From Mycolicibacterium iranicum (GTDB lineage: Bacteria > Actinomycetota > Actinomycetes > Mycobacteriales > Mycobacteriaceae): a stretch of DNA of 64,000 nucleotides. The position numbers were made by a program, and so were the translations under genes. The notes under the pieces were generated by a model. That model saw only the letters and a list, made by a program, of their open reading frames with translations, had not been told where the DNA came from and searched no databases. The DNA lies in the NCBI RefSeq assembly GCF_014190915.1, contig NZ_JACHVU010000009.1, forward strand, positions 62,001 to 126,000, given 5' to 3'. Below, piece by piece: positions 26,758-35,244 of the stretch. Within the stretch, counting starts at the first letter, position 1. The number at the start of each line of letters is the position of its first letter.

Positions 26758-27748
26758 CCCCTGGGTGATCGTCGCCGTCACCACCGCTCTCATCGGTCTC
26801 AGCGCGTTCTTCGTCGCGGTCGAGTTCGCGTTGATCGCGGCTCGGCGCAACCGGCTCGAAGATGCGGCGGCCACCAGCGCGGCCGCCCGTGCCGCGCTGC
26901 GCAGCGCCGGCGAACTCTCCCTGCTGCTCGCCGGGGCGCAGCTGGGTATCACGGCGTGCACGCTGCTGCTCGGCGCCATCACCAAACCCGCTGTGCACTA
27001 CGCCCTCACGCCCTGGATCAGCGACCTCGGCGCCCCTCAGTGGGCGGCCGACGTCGGCGGCTTCGTGCTGGCACTGCTGATCGTGACCTTCCTGCACCTG
27101 GTGATCGGCGAGATGGCGCCCAAGTCGTGGGCGATCGCCCATCCGGAGCGGTCGGCGACCCTGCTCGCGATCCCGATGCGCGCGTTCATGTTCGTGACCA
27201 GGCCGCTGCTGCGGGCGCTCAACCACGCCGCCAACTGGTGTCTGCGGCGCGTCGGCGTGACGCCGGTCGACGAGCTCGCCGATTCCCAGGATCCCGATGC
27301 GCTGCGCCAGCTCGTCGAACACTCGGCGACCGTGGGGACGCTCGACGAGCGTTACCACGCGAACCTCGCCAGCGCGCTGGAGCTCGAGGCGCTCACGGTC
27401 GGGCAGGTGGCGCACCACGACGCCCGGTACAGCGACGTGCCGGTCGACGCCACCCCGGCGCAGATCCAGGACGCCGCGAAGGCCACCGGCCATCTGCGGC
27501 TCCTGGTGCGCGACGGTGCGGCGACCGTCGGCGTGGTGCACGTGCGTGACAGCCTCGCCACCGACTCCCCCGCGCGGGAGCTGATGCGGCCGGTCTTCAC
27601 CCTGCCCGAGGACACCCCGGTCTACGAGGCGCTGCGCGTCATGCGCGAGACCCGCAACCACCTGGTGGTCGTCGACGGCCCGTCGGGACCGGGACTGCTG
27701 ACGCTGACCGACCTGCTCTACCGGCTGCTGCCCACCGAGGCGGCGTGA
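26750..27748 (+). CDS. DUF21/CBS membrane protein, second of pair
   Basis: 332-aa partner of the preceding protein, starting at ATG 26750 inside its last codons. The DUF21 domain spans about 1-190 (VTTALIGLSAFFVAVEFALIAARRNRLEDAA, GAQLGITACTLLLG, VIGEMAPKSWAIAHPE) and is followed by a weaker CBS region (about 210-325). It lacks the C-terminal CorC_HlyC domain of its partner, so the two probably form a heteromer. The 3' end overlaps the convergent cysA gene by 31 bases. Confidence 0.84.
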   Translation: MGNPWVIVAVTTALIGLSAFFVAVEFALIAARRNRLEDAAATSAAARAALRSAGELSLLLAGAQLGITACTLLLGAITKPAVHYALTPWISDLGAPQWAADVGGFVLALLIVTFLHLVIGEMAPKSWAIAHPERSATLLAIPMRAFMFVTRPLLRALNHAANWCLRRVGVTPVDELADSQDPDALRQLVEHSATVGTLDERYHANLASALELEALTVGQVAHHDARYSDVPVDATPAQIQDAAKATGHLRLLVRDGAATVGVVHVRDSLATDSPARELMRPVFTLPEDTPVYEALRVMRETRNHLVVVDGPSGPGLLTLTDLLYRLLPTEAA

Positions 27749-28773
27749 TCGTGCGCGGGCAGCGGTTGGTCGGAGGGTAGGGCCGGCACGCGGGTGGCCC
27801 GCACGTAGACCGTGTCGCCTTCCTTCAGACCGAGGGCCTCGGCGTCGCCGCGGGTGATCTGCGCAGTGAACGGCGTCTGGGTCGCCGCGTTCAACAACTC
27901 GACGCGGACCTCGAAGCCCAGCATCACGACCCGTTCGATCACCGCCCGCGTCACACCGGTCGCCTGGATCGAGTCGTCACTGGTCGCGATCGCCATGTCG
28001 GGGTTGCGGCCCACCCGAATGTCGTGCGGGCGCACCAGGACTCCGTTGAGGGACGACACCGCGCCGAGGAACGACATCACGAAGGCGTTGGCCGGTGCGT
28101 CGTACACCGTGCTCGGAGAACCGACCTGTTCGATCCGTCCCTTGTTGAGCACGGCGATCCGGTCGGAGATGTCGAGCGCTTCGGACTGGTCGTGGGTGAC
28201 CAGCACGGTCGTGACGTGAACCTCCTCGTGGAGTCGACGAAGCCAGGCCCGCAGGTCCTCGCGAACCTTCGCGTCGAGCGCACCGAAGGGCTCGTCGAGC
28301 AACAACACCTCCGGGTCGACGGCCAGTGCCCGCGCCAAAGCCATCCGCTGCCGCTGGCCGCCCGAGAGCTGATTGGGATAGCGGTTCTGGAAACCCGCGA
28401 GCCCGACCACCTCCAGCAGGTTGTCGACCTTCTCGTTGACCTCGGTCTTGGGCTTCTTCCTGATCTTGAGCCCGAACGCGACGTTGTCGCGGACGGTCAG
28501 GTGCTTGAACGCGGCGTAGTGCTGAAAGACGAATCCGATGCCGCGACGCTGCGGTGGGACGCGGGTGACGTCGCGACCGTTGATGACGACCGTCCCGGTG
28601 TCGGGATTGTCGAGGCCGGCGATCGCCCGCAACAGCGTGGACTTGCCGGAGCCGCTCGGACCCAGCAGCGAGGTCAGCGAGCCCCTCGGCACGGTGAAGT
28701 CGACGTTGTCCAGCGCCGCGAAGTCACCGAAGTGCTTGTTGGCACCCTTGACCTCGATCGCAAAGTCAGTCAT
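27718..28773 (-). CDS. cysA: CysA, sulfate/thiosulfate ABC transporter ATPase
   Basis: 351-aa ATP-binding subunit. Walker A is GPSGSGKST (about 38-46), the signature is LSGGQRQRMALARAL near 136, Walker B is VLLLDEPFGALD near 156, and the H-loop lies in VLVTHDQSEA. The C-terminal TOBE domain (about 235-330) is typical of CysA/MalK-class ATPases. It is the last gene of the subI-cysT-cysW-cysA operon, 14 bases after cysW, and its end overlaps the convergent DUF21 gene. Confidence 0.94.
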   Translation of the reverse strand: MTDFAIEVKGANKHFGDFAALDNVDFTVPRGSLTSLLGPSGSGKSTLLRAIAGLDNPDTGTVVINGRDVTRVPPQRRGIGFVFQHYAAFKHLTVRDNVAFGLKIRKKPKTEVNEKVDNLLEVVGLAGFQNRYPNQLSGGQRQRMALARALAVDPEVLLLDEPFGALDAKVREDLRAWLRRLHEEVHVTTVLVTHDQSEALDISDRIAVLNKGRIEQVGSPSTVYDAPANAFVMSFLGAVSSLNGVLVRPHDIRVGRNPDMAIATSDDSIQATGVTRAVIERVVMLGFEVRVELLNAATQTPFTAQITRGDAEALGLKEGDTVYVRATRVPALPSDQPLPAHDHAASVGSSR

Positions 28774-28787
28774 GGCGAATCTCCCCG

Positions 28788-29606
28788 CTAGTCTTCGGTT
28801 CTCGTGCGTTTGCGTTGTGCGTCGAACACGATCTGAGCGATCAGCACGGTGACGGCCACCGCCATCAGCACCGTCGAGATGGTGTACGCGCCGTAGTCGT
28901 CACCGCGGGTGTAGCGGTCGTGCACCAGCAGCGTGAGCGTCTGCGACTGACCCGGAAGGTTCGACGACACCACCAGCACGGCGCCGAACTCGCCGAGTGT
29001 GCGCGCGACGGTCAGCACCACGCCGTAGGTCAGACCCCACCGGATCGAGGGCAGCGTCACCCGCCAGAACGTCTGCCAGGCACTGGCGCCCAGCGTCGCC
29101 GACGCCTCCTCCTGGTCGGTGCCGATCTCGTGCAGCACGGGCTCGACCTCGCGGATCACGAAGGGCAGCGTCACGAAGATACTCGCGAGCACGATGCCGG
29201 GGAACCCGAAGATGATCGTGGCGCCGAAATCGTTCTGGACGAAGCCGAACAGTCCGGCGGTACCCCACAGTGCGATCAACGCGACACCGACGACGACGGG
29301 CGACACCGCGAACGGCAGGTCGATCGCCGCCTGCAGGGCGTTCTTGCCACGGAAGTTCCTGCGCGCCAACACCAGTGCGGTCGACACACCGAAGACCACG
29401 TTGAGCGGCACCACGATCGCGACGACGAGCAGCGACAGTGAGAGAGCCGCTTGCGCGGCCGGTGTGGTGATGGACGCCCAGAAGGCGACGAGACCCGGCT
29501 CGAACGTCCGCCACAGGATGGCGCCGAGAGGAACGACCAGCAGGGCCACGATGTAGAACAGCGCGACGCACCGCAGGATCAGCTTCGTGGGTAGCGACAG
29601 TGTCAC
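28788..29606 (-). CDS. cysW: CysW, sulfate ABC transporter permease
   Basis: 272-aa inner-membrane permease with about six transmembrane segments (LFYIVALLVVPLGAIL at the start, LSLSLLVVAIVVPLNVVFG, and a C-terminal STVLMAVAVTVLIAQIVF). The EAA loop is visible as EEASATLGASAWQTFWRVTLP. The start is GTG at 29606; the longer frame to 29780 is read-through from cysT. Its length is the same as M. tuberculosis CysW. It pairs with CysT to form the channel. Confidence 0.93.
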   Translation of the reverse strand: MTLSLPTKLILRCVALFYIVALLVVPLGAILWRTFEPGLVAFWASITTPAAQAALSLSLLVVAIVVPLNVVFGVSTALVLARRNFRGKNALQAAIDLPFAVSPVVVGVALIALWGTAGLFGFVQNDFGATIIFGFPGIVLASIFVTLPFVIREVEPVLHEIGTDQEEASATLGASAWQTFWRVTLPSIRWGLTYGVVLTVARTLGEFGAVLVVSSNLPGQSQTLTLLVHDRYTRGDDYGAYTISTVLMAVAVTVLIAQIVFDAQRKRTRTED

Positions 29607-29613
29607 GGCACGG

Positions 29614-30495
29614 TCATCGCGCTGCTGCCTCCCTCTTGGCGGCCTTGGCTCCGAAATACCGCAGAACGAACAACACGACGAAGGAGATGAGCAGCAGCAC
29701 GATCGAGATCGCGGCCGCTCCGGCCGGATCGTCGTTCTCGATGAGCGTTCTGATCCACTGCGACGACACCTCGGTCTCACCGGGGATCGCGCCGCCGATC
29801 AGCACGATCGATCCGAACTCCCCGATCGCCCGGGAGAACGCCAGCCCGGCGCCGGACAGCAGCGCCGGCGCCAGCGCCGGCAGGATGACCGAGAAGAAGA
29901 TCGTCGCGTTGTTGGCCCCCAGCGACGCTGCGGCCTCCTCGACCTCCCTGTCCAGCTCCAGCAGCACCGGCTGTACCGCGCGGACGACGAACGGCAACGT
30001 CACGAACGCCAACGCGAGCCCCACACCCCAGGCGGTGTGCTGCAGATGGATCCCGACCGGGCTGGCGGGGCCGTAGAGCGCGAGCAGCACGAGGCTGGCG
30101 ACGATCGTCGGCAGCGCGAACGGAAGGTCGATGATGGCGTCGACGAATCTCTTCAAGGGGAAATCGTCGCGCACGAGAACCCACGCGATCAGCAGACCGA
30201 ACACGAGATTGACCACCGTCACCACAACGGAGATGGTCAGCGTGACCTGGAACGACGCGAGTGCCGACGGCGACGTGACCGCGGAGACGAATGCGTCCCA
30301 GCCGCCCTTGGCCGAGATCCACAGGATCGCGGCCAGCGGAAGCAGCACGATCACGGACAGCCACACCACCGCGACCCCGACCTGCAGGGTCGATCCCCCG
30401 GGCCGGCGCAGCGCCCGTCCGCCGCCCGGAGCCTCGGTGAGCTCCGGGCGCACGGTCTCGGGTACGGAGTCGACCCCGCCGAGCGGAGACGTCAT
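29614..30495 (-). CDS. cysT: CysT (CysU), sulfate ABC transporter permease
   Basis: 293-aa permease with about six membrane segments. A ~35-residue hydrophilic N-terminus precedes VGVAVVWLSVIVLLPLAAIL, and the EAA loop reads EEAAASLGANNATIFFSVILP. The start is ATG at 30495, overlapping the subI stop by four bases (ATGA), so it is coupled to subI. The longer open frame reaching 31554 is antisense or out of phase with subI and is not used. Partner of CysW. Confidence 0.93.
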   Translation of the reverse strand: MTSPLGGVDSVPETVRPELTEAPGGGRALRRPGGSTLQVGVAVVWLSVIVLLPLAAILWISAKGGWDAFVSAVTSPSALASFQVTLTISVVVTVVNLVFGLLIAWVLVRDDFPLKRFVDAIIDLPFALPTIVASLVLLALYGPASPVGIHLQHTAWGVGLALAFVTLPFVVRAVQPVLLELDREVEEAAASLGANNATIFFSVILPALAPALLSGAGLAFSRAIGEFGSIVLIGGAIPGETEVSSQWIRTLIENDDPAGAAAISIVLLLISFVVLFVLRYFGAKAAKREAAAR

Positions 30496-31517
30496 CCAGT
30501 GGCCTGCTTGTAGATCTTGGTGATCGTGCCGTTGTCCTTGTCGAAGAGTTCGCTGTCGACCTTCGACCAGCCTCCCAGGTCGGCGACCGTCCAGAGCTTC
30601 TCCGGTGCGGGGAACTTTTCGGCGAACTCGGCGAGCACACCCGGGTCGACCGGACGGAATCCGGCTTCGGCCCACAGCTTCTGGGCCTCGGGGGTGAACT
30701 GGAAGTCGACGAACGCCTGCGCCTTCTCCTGGTGCTGGCTGGTGTTCACCACGGCGACCGGGTTCTCGATCTTGAACGTCTGTGCCGGGTTGACGTATTC
30801 GAGGTCGAAGTTGAGCGCCTCGTTCTCGTAGGCCAGCAGCACGTCGCCGCTGCCCTGCCGGAACACGTCGGTGGCCTCGCGGCCGGAGCCGGGACGCAGT
30901 TTGACGTGTTCGGTGACGAGCTTGTTGACGAAATCGATGCCGGCCTGCGCATTCTGACCGCCGTTGCTGGCGTAGGCGTAGGGCGCCAGCAGGTTCCACT
31001 TCGCCGATCCCGAGCTCAGCGGGCTGGGCGTGATGACCTCGATGCCGGGCTTGAGCAGGTCGTCCCAGGTGCGGATGTTCTTCGGGTTGCCGGGCCGCAC
31101 GGCAAAGCTCACCACGGAGCCGAACGGGATTCCCTTGTTGGGGCCCGCGGCCCAGTTCTCGTCGACCTTGCCGGCCTTCACCAGCCGGGTGACGTCCGGC
31201 TCGACCGAGAAGTTCACGACGTCGGCCGGTTTGCCCGACTCGACGCTGCGCGACTGGTCGCCGGATGCGCCGTAGGAGCCGGTGACCTCGACACCCTTGC
31301 CCTCCTCGGTCGCGGCGAACGCCGGGCTCACCTTCGACCATCCCGGTTCGGGAACAGCGAACGCGACCAGGGTGAGCGTGGTCTCGGCGGTCGAATTCCC
31401 GCCGCCGTCGCCGGCGACATCGCTGGCGCCGCCGCCGCACGCGGCCAGGACCGTCGCGGTCGCCGCGATCGCCGCGGCCGTGCGCCAACGGGACGCGGAT
31501 TTCAGGAGGGTGTGCAT
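30492..31517 (-). CDS. subI: SubI, sulfate-binding lipoprotein
   Basis: 341-aa periplasmic-type binding protein anchored as a lipoprotein: a basic N-terminus (MHTLLKSASRWRT), a hydrophobic stretch and the lipobox LAAC with Cys27. The mature part matches sulfate-binding proteins (TLTLVAFAVPEPGWSKVSPAF, TGSYGASGDQSRSVESG with a sulfate-loop-like SGDQSR, and NFSVEPDVTRLVKAGK). The start is ATG at 31517 with AAAGG nearby; the extra upstream 24 residues of the frame are not conserved in style. It is first in the cys transport operon, behind a poly-Cys leader. Confidence 0.94.
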   Translation of the reverse strand: MHTLLKSASRWRTAAAIAATATVLAACGGGASDVAGDGGGNSTAETTLTLVAFAVPEPGWSKVSPAFAATEEGKGVEVTGSYGASGDQSRSVESGKPADVVNFSVEPDVTRLVKAGKVDENWAAGPNKGIPFGSVVSFAVRPGNPKNIRTWDDLLKPGIEVITPSPLSSGSAKWNLLAPYAYASNGGQNAQAGIDFVNKLVTEHVKLRPGSGREATDVFRQGSGDVLLAYENEALNFDLEYVNPAQTFKIENPVAVVNTSQHQEKAQAFVDFQFTPEAQKLWAEAGFRPVDPGVLAEFAEKFPAPEKLWTVADLGGWSKVDSELFDKDNGTITKIYKQATG

Positions 31518-31523
31518 CGAGGA

Positions 31524-31567
31524 CCTTTCCGGGTGGGATGTTTTCGGGGAACACCGCTCACGGAAGG
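31524..31567 (-). promoter_or_regulatory. Possible hairpin hiding the subI ribosome site
   Basis: On the minus strand CCTTCCG (31567-31561) can pair with CGGAAAGG (31531-31524): seven pairs with one bulged A and a 29-base loop. The second arm contains the GGAAAGG ribosome site just before the subI ATG. This is the same logic as at sirA, where a stem also covers the Shine-Dalgarno behind a poly-Cys leader. Seen by eye only, with no folding energy computed. Confidence 0.35.
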
Positions 31568-31635
31568 CGAGGTTGTTGCTTCGGCGCACTCACGCCGCAA
31601 CCGTCACCGACACCAGACCGCGAACGGGTACGGAA

Positions 31636-31728
31636 TCAGCGACAACAACAGACATCAGCGACGGCGGCAAAACCCACGGCAATGAGGGCCACGATGTGGC
31701 CGCTCTTGTTGCCGGACGCCGTTCGCAT
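31636..31728 (-). CDS. Leaderless poly-cysteine leader peptide upstream of subI
   Basis: 30-codon ORF from ATG 31728 ending ADVCCCR: three consecutive Cys codons (TGT TGT TGT) followed by one Arg and the stop. It is unrelated in the rest of its sequence to the sirA leader, but shares the Cys run one or two codons before the stop and a -10 hexamer exactly seven bases before the start codon. It should act as a cysteine-responsive attenuator of the sulfate importer. It is too short to be found by ordinary gene callers. Confidence 0.82.
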   Translation of the reverse strand: MRTASGNKSGHIVALIAVGFAAVADVCCCR

Positions 31729-31735
31729 GGCGCGA

Positions 31736-31741
31736 ACAATA
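31736..31741 (-). promoter_or_regulatory. -10 element of the subI leader transcript
   Basis: TATTGT on the minus strand, seven bases before the leader ATG at 31728, predicts transcription starting at the A of the start codon (leaderless mRNA). Confidence 0.6.
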
Positions 31742-31759
31742 ACAGAGTCGCCGAGAACT

Positions 31760-31846
31760 TCAGCGCGTGAGCAGCCACATCACAAGGACGAGCACGATCA
31801 GCGCGATCAGGGCCAGCGTCACGCGGGACCGTGGCATGCCGCTCAC
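31760..31846 (-). CDS. 28-residue single-pass membrane miniprotein
   Basis: GTG at 31846 opens a 28-codon frame, VSGMPRSRVT then LALIALIVLVLVMWLL, ending TR. It is one basic N-terminal segment followed by one transmembrane helix. It overlaps the stop of the upstream 67-aa gene by four bases (GTGA), the same coupling seen between real genes throughout this window, which is the main evidence that it is translated. Function unknown. Confidence 0.5.
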   Translation of the reverse strand: MSGMPRSRVTLALIALIVLVLVMWLLTR

Positions 31847-32046
31847 AGGTCGCCTCCCTCGTCGTCGTCGGTGTGCCGGATGCGGTGCAGGATCCTGATG
31901 CCGTTGCCGAGCAGCCCGTCGAGCACCAGTGCCGCACCGTAGGCCAGCGCCAGCACCACGGGCATCACCACCACCGTCTGCACGATGAACGGCAATCCCG
32001 ACAGCCACAGCTCCACCCCGTCCCACCAGTTGAGGAAGCTGCCCAC
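31843..32046 (-). CDS. Small conserved membrane protein (Rv2401A-like)
   Basis: 67-aa protein: an amphipathic tryptophan-rich N-terminus (FLNWWDGVELW), one long or two short hydrophobic segments (LPFIVQTVVVMPVVLALAYGA) and a charged tail ending DDDEGGDL. The start is GTG at 32046, 85 bases from the divergent trehalase. A similar small membrane gene occurs next to subI in M. tuberculosis (Rv2401A), so it is probably real. Function unknown; it may form a unit with the 28-aa protein that follows. Confidence 0.72.
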   Translation of the reverse strand: MGSFLNWWDGVELWLSGLPFIVQTVVVMPVVLALAYGAALVLDGLLGNGIRILHRIRHTDDDEGGDL

Positions 32047-32131
32047 CCGGCCAGACTATGCGTCCGGCAACCCTGCGAAACACCGGGTGTTCGAGTAGAC
32101 GCCGAGGCGCCCGGCAGTCGATGATGAGCAA

Positions 32132-34138
32132 ATGGTTGTGCAGCAGTCCGAAGCCGCCGGCGGGGTCTCGTCGAACGGGGAATCCGCGGCGTTCGCCCTG
32201 ACCAGCCCCGGTGCGTACAGCACCGCCGGGCCGCTGCGGAACCCGTTCCCGCCGATCGCGGACTACGCGTTCCTGTCGGACTGCGAGACGCAGTGCCTGA
32301 TCTCGTCCGCGGGATCGGTGGAGTGGCTGTGTGTGCCGCGCCCCGATTCACCCAGCGTGTTCGGCGCGATCCTGGACCGCGGCGCCGGTCACTTCCGGCT
32401 GGGCCCCTACGGGGTGTCCGTACCCGCCGCGCGCCGCTACCTGCCCGGAAGCCTGATCCTTGAGACGACATGGCAGACCCACACCGGCTGGGTGATCGTG
32501 CGGGATGCGCTGGTGATGGGCCCGTGGCACGACCTGGAGACCCGGTCGCGCACCCACCGGCGGACGCCGATGGACTGGGACGCCGAGCACATCCTGCTGC
32601 GCACCGTGCGCTGCGTGAGCGGCACGGTCGAGTTGGTGATGAGCTGCGAGCCGTCGTTCGACTACCACCGCACCAGTGCGCACTGGGAGTACTCCGCGCA
32701 GGCGTACGGCGAGGCGATCGCGCGGGCGACGAAGGATCCCGATTCGCACCCCACGCTGCGGCTGACCACCAATCTGCGGATCGGCCTGGAGGGCCGCGAG
32801 GCCCGGGCCCGCACCCGCCTGAGCGAGGGCGACAATGTGTTCGTCGCGCTGAGCTGGTCGAAGCATCCGGCGCCGCAGACGTTCGAAGAAGCCTCGGAGA
32901 AGATGTGGAAGACCAGCGAATGCTGGCGCCAGTGGATCAACGTCGGCGACTTCCCCGACCACCCGTGGCGGGCCTATCTGCAACGCAGTGCGCTGACGCT
33001 GAAGGGCCTCACCTACTCCCCGACCGGCGCGCTGCTCGCGGCGCCCACCACGTCGCTCCCGGAAACGCCTCAGGGCGAACGCAACTGGGACTACCGCTAT
33101 GCGTGGGTGCGTGACTCGACGTTCGCGCTGTGGGGGCTCTACACCCTGGGTCTGGATCGGGAGGCCGACGACTTCTTCGCGTTCATCGCCGACGTGTCCG
33201 GCGCCAACAACGGCGACCGGCATCCGCTGCAGGTGATGTACGGCGTCGGCGGGGAACGCAGCCTCGTCGAAGAGGAACTCAACCACCTCTCCGGCTACGA
33301 CAACGCCCGCCCGGTGCGCATCGGCAACGGCGCCTACAACCAGATGCAGCACGACATCTGGGGCACGATGCTGGATTCGGTGTACCTGCACACCAAGTCG
33401 CGGGAGCAGATCCCCGAGACGCTGTGGCCGGTGCTCAAGGAGCAGGTCGAGGAGGCCATCAAACACTGGCGGCAGCCCGACCGCGGCATCTGGGAGGTGC
33501 GCGGCGAACCGCAGCACTTCACCTCCAGCAAGATCATGTGCTGGGTGGCCCTCGACCGCGGCGCCAAGCTCGCCGACCTCGAGGGCGAGAAGTCCTACGC
33601 CCAGCAGTGGCGCGCGATCGCCGAGGAGATCAAGGCCGACATCCTGGAGCACGGGGTCGACGAGCGCGGCGTGCTGACGCAGCGTTACGGGGACCCCGCG
33701 CTGGACGCCTCGCTGCTGTTGGCGGTGCTGACCCGGTTCCTGCCGCCGGACGACCCCCGCATCCGGGCCACGGTGATGGCGATCGCCGAGGAGCTCACCG
33801 AGGAAGGTCTGGTGCTGCGCTACCGGACCGAGGAGACCGACGACGGCTTGGCCGGGGAGGAAGGCACGTTCACCATCTGCTCGTTCTGGCTCGTGTCGGC
33901 GCTCGTCGAGATCGGCGAGATCCACCGCGCGCGTCACCTGTGTGAACGCCTGCTGTCCTTCGCCAGCCCCCTGCACCTCTACGCCGAGGAGATCGAGCCG
34001 CGCACCGGCAGGCACCTGGGCAACTTCCCGCAGGCGTTCACCCACCTGGCGCTGATCAACGCGGTGGTTCACGTGATCCGCGCCGAGGAAGAGGCCGACA
34101 GCTCCGGCGGCTTCCAGCCGGCGAACGCGCCGGTGTAA
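32132..34138 (+). CDS. GH15-family trehalase
   Basis: 668-aa cytoplasmic glycoside hydrolase of family 15 (glucoamylase-like). The N-terminal beta-sandwich (about 1-270) begins with PPIADYAFLSDCETQCLISSAGSVEWLC, and the (alpha/alpha)6 catalytic domain contains the substrate-binding RNWDYRYAWVRDSTFALW (about 315-335). The position next to subI and a small membrane gene matches Rv2402 and the M. smegmatis GH15 enzyme shown to split trehalose to glucose. The start is ATG at 32132; GTG codons two and further downstream are alternatives. A general GH15 glucan hydrolase is the other reading. Confidence 0.85.
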   Translation: MVVQQSEAAGGVSSNGESAAFALTSPGAYSTAGPLRNPFPPIADYAFLSDCETQCLISSAGSVEWLCVPRPDSPSVFGAILDRGAGHFRLGPYGVSVPAARRYLPGSLILETTWQTHTGWVIVRDALVMGPWHDLETRSRTHRRTPMDWDAEHILLRTVRCVSGTVELVMSCEPSFDYHRTSAHWEYSAQAYGEAIARATKDPDSHPTLRLTTNLRIGLEGREARARTRLSEGDNVFVALSWSKHPAPQTFEEASEKMWKTSECWRQWINVGDFPDHPWRAYLQRSALTLKGLTYSPTGALLAAPTTSLPETPQGERNWDYRYAWVRDSTFALWGLYTLGLDREADDFFAFIADVSGANNGDRHPLQVMYGVGGERSLVEEELNHLSGYDNARPVRIGNGAYNQMQHDIWGTMLDSVYLHTKSREQIPETLWPVLKEQVEEAIKHWRQPDRGIWEVRGEPQHFTSSKIMCWVALDRGAKLADLEGEKSYAQQWRAIAEEIKADILEHGVDERGVLTQRYGDPALDASLLLAVLTRFLPPDDPRIRATVMAIAEELTEEGLVLRYRTEETDDGLAGEEGTFTICSFWLVSALVEIGEIHRARHLCERLLSFASPLHLYAEEIEPRTGRHLGNFPQAFTHLALINAVVHVIRAEEEADSSGGFQPANAPV

Positions 34139-34213
34139 CGAGACCGTCGCAATTTTGCGTCTGCCCGCGCAGAACCCTCGTGCGCCGGCGGCGCAGTTGC
34201 GACCATCGGCGCC

Positions 34214-34483
34214 ATGGGATTCTCCGGGACCGGCGAGACGTCTCGCCAAGCCATCGACATCGCTGTCGGCATTCTCATCGGGCTGCGCGGGTGCTCGCGC
34301 AGTGAGGCCTTCGACGAGCTGGTGCGCGTCGTCCACCAGACCGGTATCGGCCTCGGCAGCGTCGCATCGGGTCTGGTGGCGCTGGCCACCGGAACGTCGT
34401 CTGTCGACCACGCCGAGGCGTTCACCGCCTGGGGCGAACTGATCCGGGGGGCACGGCCGGCGTCGCTCGTCAGCGCCTCCTGA
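34214..34483 (+). CDS. Small ANTAR-domain protein
   Basis: 89-aa protein that is essentially one ANTAR RNA-binding domain: RQAIDIAVGILIGLRGCSRSEAFDELVRVVHQTGIGLGSVA matches the three-helix pattern (hydrophobic IDxAxGIL, then GCSxxEAF, then the final helix). ANTAR proteins bind paired hairpins in mRNA leaders and prevent termination. There is no sensor domain (GAF or PAS), so it would need a partner or act constitutively. It lies 75 bases after the trehalase and marks the left edge of the accessory island. Confidence 0.7.
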   Translation: MGFSGTGETSRQAIDIAVGILIGLRGCSRSEAFDELVRVVHQTGIGLGSVASGLVALATGTSSVDHAEAFTAWGELIRGARPASLVSAS

Positions 34484-34492
34484 CGGCTTTCC

Positions 34493-35215
34493 TCAGCGGG
34501 CGGCGTTCTCCACCATCGCGTCGGCCATCTCGGCGGCCTCGTCGGTGATGTCGTAACCGCAGGCCCACGCCTCCACGGTCACGTTCGACACCTGGGAGAG
34601 GGCGTGTTGGCAGGCCCACCCGTCGGCGCCCTCCTGCGTGGTGACCTGGGTGATGAGCGAGTCACCGACTTTGACGTCGTCGAGTCTCCAGAGGTACTCC
34701 CCCTCGCCGACGAGGATCGCGTCGTTCGCGCAGTCCTGCCACGTCGCCTCGGACTCGGCGAGGAAGTCCTGCGCATTCCGCGGTGCCGGGTACAGGACCG
34801 CCGTCTGTTCGACCCAGTGATCGCTGTCGACGTCGGGTTCGCGTGCGACCTGGTCGCGCAGCGCCGTCCAGGAAGTCCCCTCGTAGACCGGCGCTTCGGC
34901 GCCGTACACCGCCCCGAGACAGGCGGGGTCCGACACGTCGGCGGAATGGTCGGTCATCTCGTCGAGCTCGCTGGTGACCTTCATCCGCGTCGACCCGACG
35001 ATGGTGTTGATCTCCTCGATGTTCAGCAGGACCCGGTCCAGCTTCGTCTCGTCCAGGGGTGGAACATCGAGCCGGCCGACGCCGTGGGCGCGCACCGCCG
35101 TTCCCTCCACGGTGCTGGAGCACCCGGCGATCACCGCGCAGACCGCGAACATCGCACCGCCGAGGCGGGCACGCTGCACCGCGACACTGTTGCTCACCGC
35201 GTCATTGTCCGTCAT
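34493..35215 (-). CDS. Lipoprotein with PknH-C-like sensor domain (island left edge)
   Basis: 240-aa secreted lipoprotein: signal segment LGGAMFAVCAVIAGCSS with lipobox IAGC, then a domain of the PknH extracellular sensor type marked by CLGAVYGAEAPVYEGT, DHWVEQTAVLYP, WACQHALSQVSNV and conserved cysteines that probably form two disulfides. It is clearly related to the lipoprotein at 48776-49480 on the other side of the island. The start GTG or ATG at 35215 precedes an unusually long hydrophilic n-region (about 17 aa), so an internal start is possible. Ligand unknown. Confidence 0.8.
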   Translation of the reverse strand: MTDNDAVSNSVAVQRARLGGAMFAVCAVIAGCSSTVEGTAVRAHGVGRLDVPPLDETKLDRVLLNIEEINTIVGSTRMKVTSELDEMTDHSADVSDPACLGAVYGAEAPVYEGTSWTALRDQVAREPDVDSDHWVEQTAVLYPAPRNAQDFLAESEATWQDCANDAILVGEGEYLWRLDDVKVGDSLITQVTTQEGADGWACQHALSQVSNVTVEAWACGYDITDEAAEMADAMVENAAR

Positions 35216-35244
35216 CGTCCCCCACCGACGCGGGGGCCTCGACG

